In this document: piece by piece, positions 7,527-9,081 of the stretch | Position numbering within the stretch: the first letter of the stretch is position 1 | Layout: every line of letters begins with the position of its first letter | Origin: an uncultured bacterium | Lineage (GTDB): Bacteria; Patescibacteriota; Microgenomatia; UBA1400; PJMF01 | Direction: 5' to 3' | Assembly: GCA_903891335.1 (NCBI GenBank) | Contig: CAITDX010000016.1 | Location: forward strand, 1-9,081 | Length of the DNA stretch: 9,081 bases | The notes under the pieces: generated by a model | What the model saw: only the letters and a program-made list of their open reading frames with translations | Told to the model about the DNA's origin: nothing | Databases searched by the model: none | Translations under genes and position numbers: made by a program

Positions 7527-8286
7527 GAGCTTCTTTTTCGGCTTCTGCTACTAACGTATCAAGTGGTGATTGAGAATCAGTTGTAGATTGCTGGCTCTGC
7601 TCAATTTGTCGAAGCAGCACATTAAGATCTCGCTTGAGTACAACAATCTCCGAGTCAATGGCAGTTTTGTTTTGAGCTGGAAAACTCAATAAAAATTCCA
7701 GCATTGGCAAGCGTTTGTTGATGAGAGAGGTAACAAATTCATTGACTGCCTCATCGTCACTGCGCGCGCGCAGCAATTCTCGCGACTCAGCTTTCATCAG
7801 TAAAGAATTTTGATAGGCTTTCTCATATTGCGCGCGCGCAAATAAATAAAACATCATTACCACAGGAATCGCGACTAAGTTTGACCATGCGGTCATCGGT
7901 AATGCCAAACTACTCTGTAAAGCAATACTCATACTAAAATAAAAAGCCATCACCTCCAATGTGATCAGCAATGCCACAAACAGTGGGACACTCAGCGCTA
8001 AAAAGAAGAGGTAAATAAACGTCACCGCAAAAAACACTGACGATAAGGCTCCACTTGCGCCAACTAGCAACAACACTGCAAACGATAAAAGTGCTAAATT
8101 AGCGGAATTATTCTCAGGCAATACCAACGAGAAACGACCACGTTGACGTTTTTGAAACAACAAATACAGGGCACTTGCCAGTGCAAACGCTTGCAAATAA
8201 TAGTGTTTCAAGGCTGGAATTTGCAGATACAAGTACGCCGACAATACACTCATTGTCAGTAGTACCGCATATTTATTGGCAGACAT
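7513..8286 (-). CDS. Six-helix membrane protein with cytoplasmic helical tail, function unknown
   Basis: This 257-residue protein has six predicted membrane helices at about 5-21, 30-45, 63-80, 82-98, 100-117 and 137-150. They are followed by a charged, helix-prone tail of about 105 residues (YEKAYQNSLLMKAESRELLRAR, then LKRDLNVLLRQIEQSQQ), likely a coiled coil. The layout recalls the membrane part of sensor kinases, but no H-box, ATPase motif or other catalytic signature follows. It heads the minus-strand surface-protein row and overlaps protein B by 14 nt, so it may help export, assemble or sense the surface complex (inference). The ATG at 8286 is preferred over a TTG at 8316 because a good -10 box lies at 8297-8302, inside the longer version. 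The ATG would then be nearly leaderless, with GGTG just before it. The gene carries two GC-rich 14-bp palindromes. Confidence 0.72.
   Translation of the reverse strand: MSANKYAVLLTMSVLSAYLYLQIPALKHYYLQAFALASALYLLFQKRQRGRFSLVLPENNSANLALLSFAVLLLVGASGALSSVFFAVTFIYLFFLALSVPLFVALLITLEVMAFYFSMSIALQSSLALPMTAWSNLVAIPVVMMFYLFARAQYEKAYQNSLLMKAESRELLRARSDDEAVNEFVTSLINKRLPMLEFLLSFPAQNKTAIDSEIVVLKRDLNVLLRQIEQSQQSTTDSQSPLDTLVAEAEKEAHEKT
7760..7773. repeat. 14-bp GC palindrome, copy 1
   Basis: CTGCGCGCGCGCAG is perfectly self-complementary, an alternating purine-pyrimidine tract in an otherwise AT-rich gene. It codes LRARS in the tail of the membrane protein and shares its 12-bp core with the copy at 7828-7841. 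Confidence 0.8.
7828..7841. repeat. 14-bp GC palindrome, copy 2
   Basis: TTGCGCGCGCGCAA is perfectly self-complementary, with the same 12-bp core TGCGCGCGCGCA as at 7761-7772 and centred about 68 nt from it. It codes FARAQ just after the last membrane helix. Confidence 0.8.
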
Positions 8287-8296
8287 CACACCAAAA

Positions 8297-8325
8297 AGTA
8301 TAGAACAAAGCGCCAAGATTGACTA
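8297..8325 (-). promoter_or_regulatory. Promoter of the minus-strand surface operon
   Basis: The -35 TAGTCA (8325-8320; four of six to consensus), a 17-nt spacer and -10 TATACT (8302-8297; five of six). Transcription should begin near 8290, about 4 nt before the ATG at 8286, so the first gene would be nearly leaderless. The left arm of the inverted repeat 8313-8345 lies in the spacer. Confidence 0.5.
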
Positions 8326-8345
8326 TTGTCTTTTTCTAATCTTGG
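8313..8345. promoter_or_regulatory. Inverted repeat on the divergent promoters, operator candidate
   Basis: CCAAGATT (8313-8320) and AATCTTGG (8338-8345) are perfect 8-bp arms around a 17-nt centre, extendable by a G-T pair at each side. One arm lies in or beside the spacer of each divergent promoter and both -35 boxes lie essentially between the arms. The symmetry suggests a dimeric regulator acting on both promoters; no regulator gene is in the window. Confidence 0.5.
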
Positions 8346-8354
8346 TTTTAGAAT
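8326..8354 (+). promoter_or_regulatory. Promoter of the rRNA operon
   Basis: The -35 TTGTCT (8326-8331), exactly 17 nt and -10 TAGAAT (8349-8354; one base off TATAAT). The start is expected near 8361, giving a leader of about 300 nt before 16S. A second TAGAAT at 8382-8387 has no -35 at proper distance. The -35 directly abuts that of the opposite promoter (8320-8325), so two polymerases could not occupy them together. Confidence 0.55.
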
Positions 8355-8400
8355 AACTGCCACTTCACAATTTTGTTCTTATAGAATAAAATTCTTCAGC

Positions 8401-8458
8401 GTCTAGAGGAAGTAGGAGAAACAAGAAAGTTTTTCTTTCTTTTTTTTGCTTGCTAGAC
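8401..8458 (+). promoter_or_regulatory. boxB-like hairpin in the rRNA leader, with U-run
   Basis: GTCTAG (8401-8406) pairs with CTAGAC (8453-8458), and inside AAGAAAG (8423-8429) pairs with CTTTCTT (8435-8441) over a TTTTT loop. Purines fill the left side and pyrimidines the right. The inner stem is followed by a run of six T (8442-8447), the shape of a weak intrinsic terminator. Lying 6 nt before boxA, it sits where boxB lies in E. coli rrn leaders. It may act as an attenuator overcome by antitermination (inference). Confidence 0.4.
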
Positions 8459-8464
8459 CAAAAT

Positions 8465-8477
8465 TGATCTTTAACAA
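8465..8477 (+). promoter_or_regulatory. rRNA antitermination boxA
   Basis: TGATCTTTAACAA matches the E. coli rrn boxA TGCTCTTTAACAA at 12 of 13 positions. The RNA form is bound by NusB-NusE (S10) and lets polymerase read through the long untranslated rRNA operon. Its place about 190 nt before 16S fits this role. Confidence 0.75.
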
Positions 8478-8529
8478 GTCAACAGCCAAATTGAAAGTAA
8501 ATAGAGTGATAGAAAGTGCAAGAGAATGC

Positions 8530-8575
8530 ATTGACCGGAGTCTGCAAAGATTTTCGGAAAATGTATCTCGTCAAT
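8530..8575 (+). repeat. Leader stem 8530-8575
   Basis: ATTGAC (8530-8535) pairs with GTCAAT (8570-8575), enclosing a smaller ATTTT-CGG-AAAAT hairpin (8550-8562). It is a weak structure, possibly part of pre-rRNA folding. Confidence 0.35.
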
Positions 8576-8596
8576 TTTAAGACAGTAAAATACAGC

Positions 8597-8637
8597 TTTT
8601 ATCGATCAGTAACTCTGCGGAGGTATTGATCATAAAA
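8597..8637 (+). repeat. Strong hairpin just before 16S
   Basis: TTTTAT (8597-8602) pairs with ATAAAA (8632-8637). After a bulged C, GATCAGTA (8604-8611) pairs with TATTGATC (8624-8631) with one G-U. After an A-G mismatch, CTC (8613-8615) pairs with GAG (8620-8622) over a TGCG loop. The total is 17 pairs. The right strand buries GGAGG (8619-8623), which could otherwise pair with an anti-Shine-Dalgarno. Confidence 0.6.
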
Positions 8638-8650
8638 AATATATAGAGCT

Positions 8651-8677
8651 GATCAAACTTTTTTTAAGAGTTTGATC
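8651..8677 (+). repeat. Leader segment complementary to the 16S 5' end
   Basis: GATCAAACT (8651-8659) is the exact reverse complement of AGTTTGATC (8669-8677), part of the universal 16S start, across 9 nt. In the precursor this hairpin would hold the bases that form helix 1 and the central pseudoknot of mature 16S. Its GATCAA can also pair with TTGATC at 8626-8631, so it competes with the hairpin upstream. Confidence 0.6.
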
Positions 8678-9081
8678 CTGGCTCAGGATGAATGCTGGCG
8701 GTGTGCCTTAAGCATGCAAGTCGAACGGTAAATTTCCTTCGGGAAATACGAGTGGCAGACGGGTGAGTAATACGTAGGAACTTACCCTCAAGTGGGGAAT
8801 AGCCCATCGAAAGGTGGGGTAATGCCGCATATGGTCGCAAGATCAAAGTCGCAAGACGCTTTAAGAGGAACTTACGTCCTATCAGGTTGTTGGTGGGGTA
8901 ATAGCCTACCAAGCCGATGACGGGTAGCCGATGTGAGAGCATGATCGGCCACAAGGTAACTGAGACACGGTGCCTACACCTACGGGTGGCAGCAACTGGG
9001 AATATTGCGCAATGGACGAAAGTCTGACGCAGCGACACCGCGTGTGGGAAGAAGCTTTTCGGAGTGTAAACCACTGTGGCA
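8660..9081 (+). rRNA. rrs: 16S ribosomal RNA, 5' part (runs off the window)
   Basis: The universal start AGAGTTTGATCCTGGCTCAG is at 8667-8686 (E. coli 8-27), so the mature 5' end should be near 8660. Recognisable landmarks follow: GCATGCAAGTCGAACG, GACGGGTGAGTAATACG, a 338-region reading ACACCTACGGGTGGCAGC (8976-8993), then AATATTGCGCAATGG and the CGCGTG helix. The variable V1 loop is short (about 8726-8753). The 338 site has the EUB338-III form with paired changes that keep helix 12 intact. Together with the AACTGGGAATATTGCGC stretch and the AAACCACTGTG end, this fits Candidate Phyla Radiation bacteria, Microgenomates-like as a guess. About 420 of some 1500 bases are present; 23S and 5S would lie beyond. 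Confidence 0.95.

Larger units (their letters stand above)
8361..8659 (+). other. 16S rRNA leader (no protein gene)
   Basis: The stretch between the divergent promoters and 16S holds no plausible gene on either strand. It contains, in order, a purine/pyrimidine hairpin (8401-8458), boxA (8465-8477), a weak stem (8530-8575), a strong hairpin (8597-8637) and the left arm of a duplex with the 16S 5' end (8651-8659). No tRNA cloverleaf is visible. The processing stem that would pair with the 16S 3' spacer cannot be judged because that spacer is outside the window. Confidence 0.6.

Noticed and set aside
7513..8286. Sensor histidine kinase
   Set aside because: Six helices and a helical tail fit the front part, but no H-box or N/G-box is present and the gene ends cleanly.
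8287..8316. TTG start at 8316 for the membrane protein
   Set aside because: It would place the -10 box and part of the spacer inside the gene; the ATG at 8286 fits the promoter and starts the first membrane helix properly.
8383..8395. AGAAT-AAA-ATTCT small palindrome
   Set aside because: Very AT-rich with 5-bp arms, easily expected by chance in this leader.
8664..9074. 136-codon minus-strand open frame
   Set aside because: It lies entirely within 16S rRNA.

Overview
The window looks like a piece of a Candidate Phyla Radiation (Patescibacteria) genome, probably Microgenomates-like. The basis is a divergent 16S rRNA 5' part (8660-9081) that carries the EUB338-III form of the probe site, with a covarying change in helix 12. 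The protein content also fits: secreted beta-rich proteins, Ser/Pro/Thr linkers and a carboxypeptidase-regulatory-like domain set between membrane helices, a style familiar from this group. The genes are read in the standard code; the six minus-strand stops that can be seen are four TAA and two TAG. The phylum assignment comes from pattern recognition, not from a tree.

Layout. Positions 1-258 hold an internal piece of dihydroxy-acid dehydratase (ilvD, + strand). It breaks abruptly at about 256-262 against the truncated 3' part of an ATP-grasp ligase gene (- strand, to 1236). The two genes converge and both are cut at the same point, and ilvD has very different codon use, so this is most likely an assembly chimera or a recent rearrangement. 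From 8286 down to the junction, everything lies on the minus strand in one tightly packed row, with gaps or overlaps of -38 to +45 nt: a six-helix membrane protein with a cytoplasmic helical tail (7513-8286), a secreted protein B (6768-7526), a membrane-anchored Ig-like protein C (5750-6763), a large N-terminally anchored surface protein D (4247-5704), a second membrane-anchored Ig-like protein E (3269-4237), a 676-residue Fn3-like multi-domain membrane protein F (1276-3306), and the ATP-grasp enzyme.

The most interesting feature is that B-C and D-E are two copies of one two-gene module. B and D share a C-terminal domain, and C and E share a two-domain ectodomain with a PKFA motif, one C-terminal membrane helix and a basic tail. 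This resembles in logic, but not in motif, the WxL plus DUF916 pairs of Gram-positive surface complexes. I infer a multi-protein cell-surface assembly, perhaps for attachment.

The region 8287-8659 between this operon and the 16S gene contains no gene but is dense in signals. Back-to-back divergent promoters have abutting -35 boxes and are framed by a perfect 8-bp inverted repeat. The 16S leader of about 300 nt has a boxB-like hairpin, a near-perfect boxA, two further hairpins, and a 9-bp sequence perfectly complementary to the first bases of 16S. No tRNA, CRISPR array, transposase or insertion sequence was seen.
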